In this document: positions 18,254-27,243 of the stretch, in pieces
How positions within the stretch are numbered: the first letter of the stretch is position 1
How the letters are laid out: every line of letters begins with the position of its first letter
Source: Oceanobacillus caeni
GTDB taxonomy: Bacteria > Bacillota > Bacilli > Bacillales > Amphibacillaceae
NCBI RefSeq assembly: GCF_019037185.1
Contig: NZ_JAHHXM010000033.1
Coordinates: 1 to 34,686, forward strand
DNA: 34,686 nt
Direction of reading: 5' to 3'
Program-made: the position numbers and the translations under genes
The notes under the pieces: generated by a model
Told to the model about the DNA's origin: nothing
The model's input: only the letters and a program-made list of their open reading frames with translations
Databases searched by the model: none

Positions 18254-18296
18254 TGTGATGTTTTTCACTTAATAACAAAAAAGAAAGGATTAAACT
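18254..18296 (+). promoter_or_regulatory. FNR-type promoter of narK
   Basis: TGTGA-TGTTTT-TCACT at 18254-18269 is a one-mismatch FNR box. TAAACT at 18291-18296 is a -10 candidate (4/6), 32 bp from the box centre to centre, giving the -41.5 class II spacing. Expected transcript start is about 18303, 54 bp before the narK ATG. Confidence 0.8.
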
Positions 18297-18356
18297 GTAG
18301 TCATAAACAAACACTAGGGTTAAATGAATATTATTTATAAGAAGGAAGGATGTATT

Positions 18357-19883
18357 ATGAAAAAACCTGGATTGCAATTAACTTTGCAAACATCAAGCTT
18401 GTTTATAGGATTTATGGTATGGGTATTAATTTCATCACTTATGCCCTACATTACAGCGGATATTCCATTAACGTCCGGACAAGCGTCCATCGTAACGGCA
18501 ATACCTGTCATATTAGGATCATTCATGCGTATTCCAATTGGTTTTTATGCAGACCGATTTGGGGCTAGAATTATATTTTTAATCAGTTTTCTTATTTTAC
18601 TATTTCCTGTCTTCTATCTAAGTATTGCTAACTCTTTTTTAGACTTAGTAATTGGAGGACTCATACTTGGTATTGGTGGGGCCGTGTTTTCCATCGGGGT
18701 TACGTCGCTTCCTAAATATTACCCAAAAGAAAAACATGGATTTATCAATGGGGTTTATGGTATAGGTAACATTGGTACTGCGATTACTTCGTTTGGAGCC
18801 CCTATATTTGCTGAATCTATTGGCTGGCAAGGAACCATTCGTATATTCCTAATCATATTACTTTTATTTGCTGCTTTAGTTTTCATTTTTGGTGATAGAA
18901 AAGAAACCAAAGTGAAAAAATCAATGATGGAACAAATTAAAGGCGTATATAAAAATGCAACTTTATGGTTCTTAAGCTTATTCTATTTCATTACATTTGG
19001 GGCATTTGTTGCTTTTACAATGTTCCTCCCAAGCTTTTTAGTAGATAACTTTGGCTTAGATCCAGTTGATGCTGGGATTCGGACAGCAATCTTTATTATC
19101 ATTGCTACATTGTTAAGACCAATAGGAGGACTATTAGCTGATAAATTTAATGCTTTCATTATTCTAATGTTTGTTTTTATAGGTGTTGCTTTTTCCGGAA
19201 TTTTACTTTCTTTCTCTCCAGGAATTGCTTGGTACACTGTTGGAGCATTAGCTGTAGCTGTTACAGTAGGTTTAGGAAACGGTACGATTTTTAAATTAGT
19301 TCCTCTCTACTTTTCCGAACAAGCAGGTATCGTAAATGGTATCGTTTCTGCGATGGGTGGTATTGGAGGATTTTTCCCACCATTATTACTTACAGCAGTA
19401 AGTAATCTAACTGGCCATCATGCCATTGCTTTTATGTTAATGTCTGAATTTGCTCTAGTAAGTTTTGTGATTGTTATCTTTATGTTTTATCAAGATCGTG
19501 TAAATGTGGAAGGAAAAATTATTGAAGGCGTTGCTGAAGGTATGATGATCACAAATAAAAATAAAATCATTCAACATGTGAACCCTGCCTTCACTAGAAT
19601 TACGGGCTATAGTCAAGAAGAAGTAGCTGGAAATACTCCTAAAATTATTAGCTCTGGAAAACATGATAAAACTTTTTATCAAGAAATGTGGAAATCCATT
19701 CATGAGAAAGGTTTCTGGGAAGGAGAAATCTTTAATAAACGTAAAAATGGTGAAGTTTATAAAGAACTTTTATCCATTAGTCCTGTTAAAAATAATGTTG
19801 GTGATATTATCCATTATGTCGGAGTATTTAATGATATCTCCTCTCAGAAAACTGATGAAAATAACGATAAACAAAAATCCTGA
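18357..19883 (+). CDS. narK: nitrate/nitrite transporter NarK with C-terminal PAS domain
   Basis: Residues 1-380 are a 12-helix major facilitator of the NarK/NNP family, importing nitrate and exporting nitrite. Both nitrate signatures are present (about 104-146, GIGGAVFSIGVTSLPKYYP and following; about 305-345, GLGNGTIFKLVPLYF and GGIGGFFPP), as are the substrate arginines R58 (FMRIPIG) and R254 (LLRPIGG). About 388-495 is a cytoplasmic PAS fold (GVAEGMMITNKNKIIQHVNP, FTRITGYSQEEVAG, GFWEGEIFNKRKNGE, HYVGVFNDIS). A bacterial NarK normally ends near residue 400, so this is a fusion in one uninterrupted frame. The ATG at 18357 follows AAGGAAGGATG. The gene has its own FNR promoter and is divergent from narG1. 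Confidence 0.94.
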   Translation: MKKPGLQLTLQTSSLFIGFMVWVLISSLMPYITADIPLTSGQASIVTAIPVILGSFMRIPIGFYADRFGARIIFLISFLILLFPVFYLSIANSFLDLVIGGLILGIGGAVFSIGVTSLPKYYPKEKHGFINGVYGIGNIGTAITSFGAPIFAESIGWQGTIRIFLIILLLFAALVFIFGDRKETKVKKSMMEQIKGVYKNATLWFLSLFYFITFGAFVAFTMFLPSFLVDNFGLDPVDAGIRTAIFIIIATLLRPIGGLLADKFNAFIILMFVFIGVAFSGILLSFSPGIAWYTVGALAVAVTVGLGNGTIFKLVPLYFSEQAGIVNGIVSAMGGIGGFFPPLLLTAVSNLTGHHAIAFMLMSEFALVSFVIVIFMFYQDRVNVEGKIIEGVAEGMMITNKNKIIQHVNPAFTRITGYSQEEVAGNTPKIISSGKHDKTFYQEMWKSIHEKGFWEGEIFNKRKNGEVYKELLSISPVKNNVGDIIHYVGVFNDISSQKTDENNDKQKS

Positions 19884-19910
19884 GTTTTGATTAACTCAGG
19901 ATTTTTGTTT
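19873..19910 (+). terminator. terminator after narK
   Basis: A perfect 14-bp stem (AAAAATCCTGAGTT at 19873-19886, AACTCAGGATTTTT at 19893-19906) surrounds a 6-base loop and ends in a T run. The stem overlaps the narK stop codon. Confidence 0.9.
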
Positions 19911-19965
19911 GGAAATGGTAGTTTTTTGGGTAAATTACTCAGCTATTGCGAACCTAAAAAAAGTA

Positions 19966-20003
19966 AGGGAAGATCTCTATGATAAAGATCTTCCCTGTTT
20001 TTT
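19966..20003. terminator. terminator between narK and narI2
   Basis: AGGGAAGATCT at 19966-19976 pairs perfectly with AGATCTTCCCT at 19986-19996 around a 9-base loop. T runs follow on the + strand (GTTTTTT) and, three bases after the stem, on the - strand (TTACTTTTTTT). It is placed to end nar operon 2 and to back up the narK terminator. Confidence 0.85.
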
Positions 20004-20697
20004 AGTTATGTTGTCCTCTATAGTTATCTCTTGATCGGTATTGTTGTGGTGATCTCGCTGGATATCTTATTGGAAAACTAAAGATATGAACTAAGCGTGT
20101 AAATGGGATTGTTGCAAAGAAAGCAAATGCCGAAGCTACATGGATTTTTAAAATCCATGGTATCCCAATCATTAATTCATACTTAGGCATAAAAACAAAT
20201 AAACTACGAAACCATGGTCCAATGGTTGCCCGATACTCATATGCAACTACAGTAGTATTGTAAATAATTGACATATATGTTCCAGTACCAGCTACAAATA
20301 GTAAAGCAAGAACAGAGAAAAAATCAGCAAACGTTGCTTTAATCCGAACTGGATCAATGGTAATTTTTCTAATTAATAAGATCACAAGCCCTACTACTAC
20401 CATTAATCCAGCTATACCACCACCCCACATAGCTCCAATATGGTATAAGTGGTCTGAAATACCAATTCCTTGGTAGAACTCCATTGGAATGACCATCCCC
20501 ATGACATGTCCAATAAACGCGAAGATAATCCCATAGTGAAATAAAGGTGATCCGATGCGCAACCACTTTTTCTCAAGAAAATTGGTTGATGGTGCTGCCC
20601 ATGTTAGTTGTCTAAACGTGAAACGATAAAGGAGACCTAAAATCATGATGGTTAGTGCAATATACGGGAATATGACCCACCAAAAAATTCCGGCCAT
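20002..20697 (-). CDS. narI: respiratory nitrate reductase gamma subunit NarI (copy 2)
   Basis: This is the second NarI quinol-oxidising cytochrome b, 231 aa and five helices. Heme ligands H54/H64 (LFHYGIIFAFIGH) and H186/H204 (KIHVASAF, RLVHIFSFP) keep the canonical 10- and 18-residue spacings. The C-terminal tail is longer and more basic than needed (SPQQYRSRDNYRGQHN). AAGGAGGGAG precedes the ATG. A gap of 104 bp separates it from narJ2, wider than the 12 bp in operon 1. Confidence 0.96.
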   Translation of the reverse strand: MAGIFWWVIFPYIALTIMILGLLYRFTFRQLTWAAPSTNFLEKKWLRIGSPLFHYGIIFAFIGHVMGMVIPMEFYQGIGISDHLYHIGAMWGGGIAGLMVVVGLVILLIRKITIDPVRIKATFADFFSVLALLFVAGTGTYMSIIYNTTVVAYEYRATIGPWFRSLFVFMPKYELMIGIPWILKIHVASAFAFFATIPFTRLVHIFSFPIRYPARSPQQYRSRDNYRGQHN

Positions 20698-20801
20698 CTA
20701 TCTCCCTCCTTTATATTAAATGGATACCTCTACCAATTAGAGTAGATGTAAAGATCCTAGTGAAATTTATTCTTTAAAACAACCTTTTGAAATAATTAGG
20801 T

Positions 20802-21404
20802 TTATTTGTACATAATAGGGTATGGTAGTTCTTCTAAGTCTGCTTCTTCTCTACCTGCTTCTAATTGCTTCATTTCCTCTTCAGTAGGAGGTGAGAATAC
20901 GTACTTCATTAACATAGAAAGAATTCCAGCATATGGATTTTCCTTCTCTATGTGTTCTAGCATGTAGTTAATAGCTACTGAAATGCGTTTTTCTAAACGT
21001 TCCACTTCCTTTGTTTTTGGAGATAATGCGAGAAACTCCAGCAACATTGGAATGTAATCTGTCAATTCTTCTCCTACTCTTTCGAAGCCTGCTTGACTAA
21101 TTATTTTTTGTAACTTAATTAATGCAGCTCCGCGCTTATTGCTATCCCCTAGTTCATGAGCAGTTAAATAGAGACCTAATTTTGATTTTAAATCAAAGGT
21201 TTCAACATACAATTCTTGAACGTCTATGGATTTCACTTTTCCTAACGGTGCATAACAATTTTTTAATTCTTCTTTTACCGTTTCATCATTAATCGTTTCA
21301 TCAATGAGTTCATCCATATCCTTCATTAGTATGTGAAAATCTTCGCTAGGATATCCAAGTAATCGAGAAGCCATCACTAGAATGACTCTTTTATTCTCGT
21401 TCAT
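20802..21404 (-). CDS. narJ: nitrate reductase assembly chaperone NarJ (copy 2)
   Basis: This is the second NarJ chaperone, 200 aa. The family pattern is present: MASRLLGYPSEDF at the N-terminus, LYLTAHELGDSNKRGAALIKLQKI centrally, and ELTDYIPMLLEFLALSP. It is about 30 residues longer than copy 1 because of an acidic C-terminal tail (EEEMKQLEAGREEADLEELP). The start overlaps the narH2 stop by 4 bases (ATGA), indicating translational coupling. Confidence 0.94.
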   Translation of the reverse strand: MNENKRVILVMASRLLGYPSEDFHILMKDMDELIDETINDETVKEELKNCYAPLGKVKSIDVQELYVETFDLKSKLGLYLTAHELGDSNKRGAALIKLQKIISQAGFERVGEELTDYIPMLLEFLALSPKTKEVERLEKRISVAINYMLEHIEKENPYAGILSMLMKYVFSPPTEEEMKQLEAGREEADLEELPYPIMYK

Positions 21405-22909
21405 AGATTGTCTCTCACTTTCATCATGCCGAATCTTGGATTAACCCCTTCTTGCGGCGCCAAATCCTCTAAACTACATGTTCCTTGTTTATAATAAAGA
21501 TCATCATCCATTTCCCTTCGTCCAGTTGGAATGACATACCGCTCATCATATTTTGCCACACCTAAAAGTCTGGCCATTTCTTCTAATTCTTCTGGAGAAG
21601 TGTTCGCCGCTTTGACTAACTCGCTCTGACGAAATTCGTCAATCCCACCAACAGTTTTACCACGCATGTAGACACGCATAGCAGACAATTTCAATAACAC
21701 TTTTCGAACTACTTCTTTATCGTCTGCAGCTAGAATGGATGCTAAGTACTCTATAGGAATACGCATTTGGTCTACTGCTGGAATATAACCGTCCGTATCT
21801 AGCTCCTCCTCATTTGTAATGTGGTTCATGATTGGGCTTAATGGAGGAACATACCAAACCATTGGCATTGTCCGATATTCTGGATGTAATGGTAGAGCAA
21901 TCTTCCATTTCATCGCCATTTTATAAACCGGAGATTCTTTAGCCGCTTCTAGCCAAGAATCATTTATACCAGCTTCTCTAGCCTTTTTTTGAATTTCTGG
22001 ATCAAAAGGATCAAGGAAACAAGAAAGTTGTGCCTCATACAAATCTTGTGGGTCTTCAACTGAAGCAGCTTCCTTCACTTTATCTGCATCATATAGAACG
22101 ACTCCGATATATCGAATTCGTCCAACACATGTTTCAGAACAAATAGTTGGCAATCCAGCTTCTGTTCTTGGATAACAGAAATTACACTTTTCTGCTTTAT
22201 GCGTATTCCAATTGTAGTAAACCTTATGATACGGGCAGCCATTTTGACAGAAACGCCAGCCACGACATGCATCATGGTCTACTAATACGATTCCGTCTTC
22301 ATCACGTTTATATAAAGCGCCTGTAGGACACGAAGCAACACATGATGGGTTTAAACAGTGTTCGCAAATTCTTGGTAAATACATCATAAATGTTTTTTCG
22401 TATTCCATTTTAATATGTTCTTGCAGTTTTTCTACATTTGGATCAAGGGGAACAATTTCACTTCCCCCTGCTAAGTCATCATCCCAGTTTGAACCCCATT
22501 CTGGCTTATCCATATACTTACCTGTAATTTCCGAATAAGGTCTCGCAACAGGAAGATTCTCTCTCTTCGGACTATGAATTAAATTATCGTAATCATAGGT
22601 CCAAGGCTCATAAAAATCTTCCATTTCAGCCATATTTGGGTTGTAGAAAATATTGGCAAGCTTGGAAATCGGTCCTCCAGCACGTAGCTTAAGTTTGCCG
22701 TTTTCTAATTTCCATCCACCCTTATAGCGATCCGTGTCTTCCCATCTTTTCGGATACCCTGGACCCGGTCTTGTTTCCACGTTATTAAACCACATATACT
22801 CTGTCCCAGGACGGTTTGTCCACGTTGTTTTACAGGTTACAGAACAAGTATGGCATCCAATACACTTGTCCAAGTGCATAACCATGGCAACTTGTGCCTT
22901 AATTCTCAA
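21401..22909 (-). CDS. narH: respiratory nitrate reductase beta subunit NarH (copy 2)
   Basis: This is the second iron-sulfur subunit, 502 aa. Cysteine groups CIGCHTCSVTC, CEHCLNPSCVASCP, CRGWRFCQNGCP and CNFC/CSETC match the four clusters; the CxxW residue for the 3Fe-4S cluster is present. The start I prefer is TTG at 22909, nine bases after GGGAGG; a TTG at 22918 abuts that site. With this choice narH2 overlaps narG2 by the same 11 bases as in operon 1. It has an extended tail after the last cluster domain (EGVNPRFGMMKVRDNL). Confidence 0.95.
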   Translation of the reverse strand: MRIKAQVAMVMHLDKCIGCHTCSVTCKTTWTNRPGTEYMWFNNVETRPGPGYPKRWEDTDRYKGGWKLENGKLKLRAGGPISKLANIFYNPNMAEMEDFYEPWTYDYDNLIHSPKRENLPVARPYSEITGKYMDKPEWGSNWDDDLAGGSEIVPLDPNVEKLQEHIKMEYEKTFMMYLPRICEHCLNPSCVASCPTGALYKRDEDGIVLVDHDACRGWRFCQNGCPYHKVYYNWNTHKAEKCNFCYPRTEAGLPTICSETCVGRIRYIGVVLYDADKVKEAASVEDPQDLYEAQLSCFLDPFDPEIQKKAREAGINDSWLEAAKESPVYKMAMKWKIALPLHPEYRTMPMVWYVPPLSPIMNHITNEEELDTDGYIPAVDQMRIPIEYLASILAADDKEVVRKVLLKLSAMRVYMRGKTVGGIDEFRQSELVKAANTSPEELEEMARLLGVAKYDERYVIPTGRREMDDDLYYKQGTCSLEDLAPQEGVNPRFGMMKVRDNL

Positions 22910-25900
22910 GCCAATCAACCTCCCTAAGCGGCCTAACTATAGCCATCGTATCGCGCTGATGACCTGTTGGACCATAATAGTTAAAGCCGTAACTCAATTG
23001 TGAATAACCACCGATCATATGAGTTCCTTTTAATGTGATTCTCGTAACACTGTTATGGGTTCCACCACGTTTTTTATTAACGGCAGTTCCAGGCACCCCC
23101 ATTGTTCGATCTTGCGCATGGTACATATAAACCATACCTTTTGGAATACGATACGTCAGAACAGCACGGGCAGCAATTGCTCCATTTCGGTTATACACTT
23201 CAATAAAGTCATTGTCTTTTATACCAATAGAATGTCCATCTTCTTCATTCATCCAAACAACTTGCCAGCCTCTAAATAGTTGTGCCATGTGTTTTGCTTC
23301 CGTAAACATCGTATGAATTCCCCATTTTTGGTGTGGGGTTAAATAGCGAACCGTAATAGACTTTCCATTTTCTTCTACACCTTTATCTGTTTTAATAAAT
23401 GGACCTTTATTTAATGGTGGTAAATATAATGGAAGCCCCTCACCGTAATCTAACATCACCTCGTGATCTAAATAGAAACTTTGTCTTCCTGTAAGTGTGT
23501 GCCATGGAAGATTGTATTCCGTATTCACTGTAAATGGCGAATAGCGTCTTCCATCCTTTTCCATCCCACTCCACATTGGGGTAGAAATCGATGTTCGTGG
23601 TTGGACAGTTATTTCTTTTAAGGTAAAATCTTCTTCTTCTCTTGCTTCTGCAATTTCAGTTAACTTCTGACCTGTCTTAGCTTCCATCGATTTCCAGCCC
23701 TCTACAGCACGTTTTCCATTAGAAGCACCAGACATTAATAAAATCGCATTAATCGCTTTTTTATCTGTTGATAGATCTGGATTTCCTTTTCCAATACCTT
23801 CGCGTTTGGAAACCCCGAGTCTACTCTTAAGCTCCTCAAAGACCTTTTCACCTGGTATTTTGACGCCTTTTCCACCATAACCGTTCTTTAAATTGGGACC
23901 AATAGTTGTCATTTTTTCATAGGTACTTGGGTAGTCACGCTTAATAACGTGCAAGTTTGGCATCGTTTTTCCAGGTATGGCTTCCACTTCGCCCTTTCGC
24001 CAATCTTTAATTTTACCGTGAACTTGAGCGATTTCATCAGGTGAATCATGTGCAAGTGGTTTCATCATCAATTCTTCTGTTTCTGGTAAATGTTCTTTTG
24101 CTAGATTGGAAAATTCTTTAGCAATCTCCTGGAACGTATTCCAGTCACTTTTCGCTTGCCATGGTGGTGATATGGCAGCATTAAATGGATGAATAAATGG
24201 ATGCATGTCCGTCGTACTAATATCAAATTTTTCATACCATGTGGCTGCTGGTAAGACGATATCTGAGAATAATCCTGAACTTGTCATACGGAAATCTATC
24301 GCAACAAAAAGATCAGTTTTCCCTTCTGGAGCCTCCTCAGAGACGTTTACCGTTTCTGGTTGCCAAGAATTCTTTGTATCGGTCATAACCTGGTTTTCGC
24401 CACCAATAAGGTGTTTAGCAAAATATTCATGACCTTTTCCACTGTCACCAAGAAGGTTTGATCGCCAGTTAAAGAAAACCCTTGGGAAATTACGAGGGTC
24501 ATTCGGATTTTCAATGGCCCATTCCAAATCTCCAGACTTAATTCGTTGTACGACATGATCAATAACTTCTTTATTTGAACTCGCCCCTTGTTCTCTACTT
24601 TCCTTCACAATATCAATAGAGTTTTGTGAGAACTGTGGGAACGATGGTAGCCATCCTAACCTAGCAGAGAGAGCATTCATATCTGCCGGATGCATATATG
24701 AGTACTTACTTCCCCAATTCGTTTCCTTTTCTTCAACCTGTTCTTCATAACGGAATTGTTCGGTTGCAAAATAGAAAAATGATGTTCCGTTTTGATGTCT
24801 TGGTGTAGCTCCCCAATCATTCGCAAAAGCAACCACGCTAAAACCTTCTATAGGACGTACTTTTTCTTGTCCAACATAATGGGCCCAGCCACCACCATTC
24901 ACACCTTGGGAACCGGTTAAGAGAATCAAGTTTAAAATGGAACGATAAATTTGGTCACTATGATACCAGTGGTTTGTTCCACCACCCATTGCAATCATAG
25001 ACTTACCTTTCGTTCTGGCAGCATTGTCCGCAAACTCTTTTGCTATTTTAATGACATGGTTTTTATTTACACCTGTTATGCTCTCTTGCCATGCTGGAGT
25101 ATACGGTTTCGGATCATTATAATCTGTAGGATAATCCCCTGGAAGATGCCGATCCACACCAACATGTGCCATCATTAAATCATAGACAGTTGTAACCTTT
25201 AATTTGTTCCCTTTTATATCCGTTACATATTTAATTGGAACACCGCGATGAACAGTTCCACCTTCTTCTTCCGCAAAGTAAGGAAATGAAACTTGGGTAA
25301 CCTCGTCTGAGTCATCAATGAAACTCAATTTTGGATCAATTATGGAACCGTCTTCCTTTTGGAGTTCGAGATTCCACTTACTACCATTGTCCCATCTATG
25401 GCCTTGGGTGCCATTTGGAATTTCCATTTGGTTTGTTTGTTCGTCCCAAACCACTGTTTTCCATTCACCTAATTTTTCCGTACCATTTAAATCTGATGCT
25501 CTTAAGAAACGATCGGTACGATACTCATCTCCATGTTCACGTAAAATAACAAGAAATGGCAGATCCGTAAATTTCTTAACATAGTTAATGAAGTACGGTG
25601 TCTGTTGGTTAACATAAAATTCTTTCAAAATAACATGTGTCATTGCCATCGCAAGAGCTCCGTCTGTACCAGCTCTAGCGGGAAGCCACATATCAGCAAA
25701 CTTCTCATACTCTGCATAATCCGGACTTACCCCAACCACTTTTGTTCCGTTATATCTTGCCTCTACCATAAAATGAGCATCTGGCGTACGCGTTTGCGGT
25801 AAATTGGTACCCCAAATAATAAAATATTTCGTATTATACCAATCAGCACTTTCAGGTACATCTGTTTGATCGCCCCAAACTTGTGGAGAAGCTGGAGGAA

Positions 25901-26576
25901 GATCTGCGTACCAATCATAGAAACTCAGGATGGTACCACCAATTAAAGAAAGAAATCTTGTTCCCCCCGCATAGCTGACCATGGACATTGCAGGAATTGG
26001 ACTAAATCCTACAACCCGGTCTGGTCCATACTTTTTAATCGTATAAATGATGGAACTAGCTATCATTTGGCAGATATCTTTCCAATCTGCACGAACGAAT
26101 CCACCTTTTCCACGTGCTTTTACATACTTCTTACGCTTTTCAGGTTCATTTTGAATGTTTTCCCATGCTTTTACAGGGTTCTCAGCTACAGCTATTTCAG
26201 ATTTCCATAATTCATATAGATCACTACGAACATATGGATATTTCACCCTTACTGGGCTATATGTATACCATGAGAAACTGGCACCCCTTGGACAGCCACG
26301 TGGCTCATATTCTGGAAAATCATCACCTGTAGATGGGTAATCCGTTTGTTGCGTTTCGGATGTAATAATCCCGTCTTTCACATAAATTTTCCAACTACAT
26401 GAACCTGTACAATTTACACCATGCGTAGATCTCACAATTTTATCATGTGCCCATCTGCGACGATAAATATCCTCGGCATCCCTTGAACGTGGACTTTCCT
26501 CCGTCCAACCATCGTTAATTTTTTTTCCACGTTTAATATACTTGAAATGTTCAAGTAATTTATTTTTTTTCGCCAT
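22899..26576 (-). CDS. narG: respiratory nitrate reductase alpha subunit NarG (copy 2)
   Basis: This is the second full-length catalytic subunit, 1225 aa. FS0 ligands are H52, C56, C60 and C95; the Mo region YADLPPASPQVWGDQTDVPES and the MGD-binding segments are intact. It is clearly a paralogue of copy 1 and not a recent duplicate, since differences are spread along the whole length, including the N-terminal 30 residues. ATG 26576 follows GGAGGAGG; an upstream ATG in frame lies inside the preceding gene. It overlaps that small gene by 17 bases. No separate promoter is visible at this point. Confidence 0.97.
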   Translation of the reverse strand: MAKKNKLLEHFKYIKRGKKINDGWTEESPRSRDAEDIYRRRWAHDKIVRSTHGVNCTGSCSWKIYVKDGIITSETQQTDYPSTGDDFPEYEPRGCPRGASFSWYTYSPVRVKYPYVRSDLYELWKSEIAVAENPVKAWENIQNEPEKRKKYVKARGKGGFVRADWKDICQMIASSIIYTIKKYGPDRVVGFSPIPAMSMVSYAGGTRFLSLIGGTILSFYDWYADLPPASPQVWGDQTDVPESADWYNTKYFIIWGTNLPQTRTPDAHFMVEARYNGTKVVGVSPDYAEYEKFADMWLPARAGTDGALAMAMTHVILKEFYVNQQTPYFINYVKKFTDLPFLVILREHGDEYRTDRFLRASDLNGTEKLGEWKTVVWDEQTNQMEIPNGTQGHRWDNGSKWNLELQKEDGSIIDPKLSFIDDSDEVTQVSFPYFAEEEGGTVHRGVPIKYVTDIKGNKLKVTTVYDLMMAHVGVDRHLPGDYPTDYNDPKPYTPAWQESITGVNKNHVIKIAKEFADNAARTKGKSMIAMGGGTNHWYHSDQIYRSILNLILLTGSQGVNGGGWAHYVGQEKVRPIEGFSVVAFANDWGATPRHQNGTSFFYFATEQFRYEEQVEEKETNWGSKYSYMHPADMNALSARLGWLPSFPQFSQNSIDIVKESREQGASSNKEVIDHVVQRIKSGDLEWAIENPNDPRNFPRVFFNWRSNLLGDSGKGHEYFAKHLIGGENQVMTDTKNSWQPETVNVSEEAPEGKTDLFVAIDFRMTSSGLFSDIVLPAATWYEKFDISTTDMHPFIHPFNAAISPPWQAKSDWNTFQEIAKEFSNLAKEHLPETEELMMKPLAHDSPDEIAQVHGKIKDWRKGEVEAIPGKTMPNLHVIKRDYPSTYEKMTTIGPNLKNGYGGKGVKIPGEKVFEELKSRLGVSKREGIGKGNPDLSTDKKAINAILLMSGASNGKRAVEGWKSMEAKTGQKLTEIAEAREEEDFTLKEITVQPRTSISTPMWSGMEKDGRRYSPFTVNTEYNLPWHTLTGRQSFYLDHEVMLDYGEGLPLYLPPLNKGPFIKTDKGVEENGKSITVRYLTPHQKWGIHTMFTEAKHMAQLFRGWQVVWMNEEDGHSIGIKDNDFIEVYNRNGAIAARAVLTYRIPKGMVYMYHAQDRTMGVPGTAVNKKRGGTHNSVTRITLKGTHMIGGYSQLSYGFNYYGPTGHQRDTMAIVRPLREVDWLEN

Positions 26577-26850
26577 TAGAATAGCCTCCTCCAAGCATGG
26601 ATTCAATTGGATTGAATCGTTCACCAACCATTCGGAAATTCCCTTCTCCCGCTTCCATTTCTTCTAAAAAAATCCCTAAAGTTGGTGCGTTTGCGGCAAC
26701 TAGGATTAAACGTTCTATCGTGTTTAAATCATCAATCATGTAAATGGCTTCAACTATACCAGGAGCTATATCACCAAACCGCATTCGCAATACTTGCAAC
26801 AAATCTTCACGATCCTGGACAAAATCAGCTTGATTTTCGAATAAAAACAT
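26560..26850 (-). CDS. small protein of unknown function upstream of narG2
   Basis: This is a 96-aa soluble acidic protein. ATG 26850 follows GGAGGAG. Its core LLQVLRMRFGDIAPGIVEAI and DDLNTIERLILVAANAPTLGIFLEEM resembles the short helical domain found at the C-terminus of Rpn/PD-(D/E)XK transposase-like proteins (DUF4351 type), here without any nuclease part. That similarity is from pattern only. It overlaps the narG2 start by 17 bases, so its translation is coupled to NarG2. A role in NarG2 maturation or assembly is possible but not shown. Confidence 0.75.
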   Translation of the reverse strand: MFLFENQADFVQDREDLLQVLRMRFGDIAPGIVEAIYMIDDLNTIERLILVAANAPTLGIFLEEMEAGEGNFRMVGERFNPIESMLGGGYSNGEKK

Positions 26851-26903
26851 TTTTTCTCCTCCTTCATATGGAGTGCCGGTTATTTTAAGCAAAATTAAAA
26901 CAA

Positions 26904-27224
26904 TTAAGGTGCCATTTTATTAAAATAGTCATCAATCATCACTTGCTTACACGCTTCCCCAACTTCTTCCACGAATGATTCTAAGACTTTTTCATCTTCT
27001 AACATTTCATTCGTTAGAAATTGATCTTTTTCATTGTTGTAATGCTCACCAAATCTTACAAAGAGATGGATTCCATTTTCTTTTGTGATTGCACCTGCTT
27101 GAAGGTCATAGGAATGAATATGGTATCTTTTTTCTAATTCAGATGTAATATACCGATAAAGTTTAGGGGAAACCGAAATTAATGACCGTACTTGATTTTG
27201 ACTCTTTTTCGTTTTATTACTCAA
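26904..27224 (-). CDS. small protein of unknown function in nar operon 2
   Basis: This is a soluble protein of 106 aa with a TTG start at 27224, six bases after AGAGGTG; a GTG at 27233 overlaps that site. The N-terminal third is basic and the C-terminal half acidic and helical (NEMLEDEKVLESFVEEVGEACKQVMIDDYF). No cofactor motif, membrane segment or known domain is recognised. It sits 19 bp after the hemerythrin-like gene and 53 bp before the next small gene, and reads as part of the narG2 transcript. Confidence 0.7.
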   Translation of the reverse strand: MSNKTKKSQNQVRSLISVSPKLYRYITSELEKRYHIHSYDLQAGAITKENGIHLFVRFGEHYNNEKDQFLTNEMLEDEKVLESFVEEVGEACKQVMIDDYFNKMAP

Positions 27225-27243
27225 AACTATCACCTCTTACGGC

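Noticed and set aside
18078-18377. 99-codon - strand frame overlapping the narK start
   Set aside because: It overlaps the repeat, the narK promoter and narK itself; low-complexity composition and no ribosome site.
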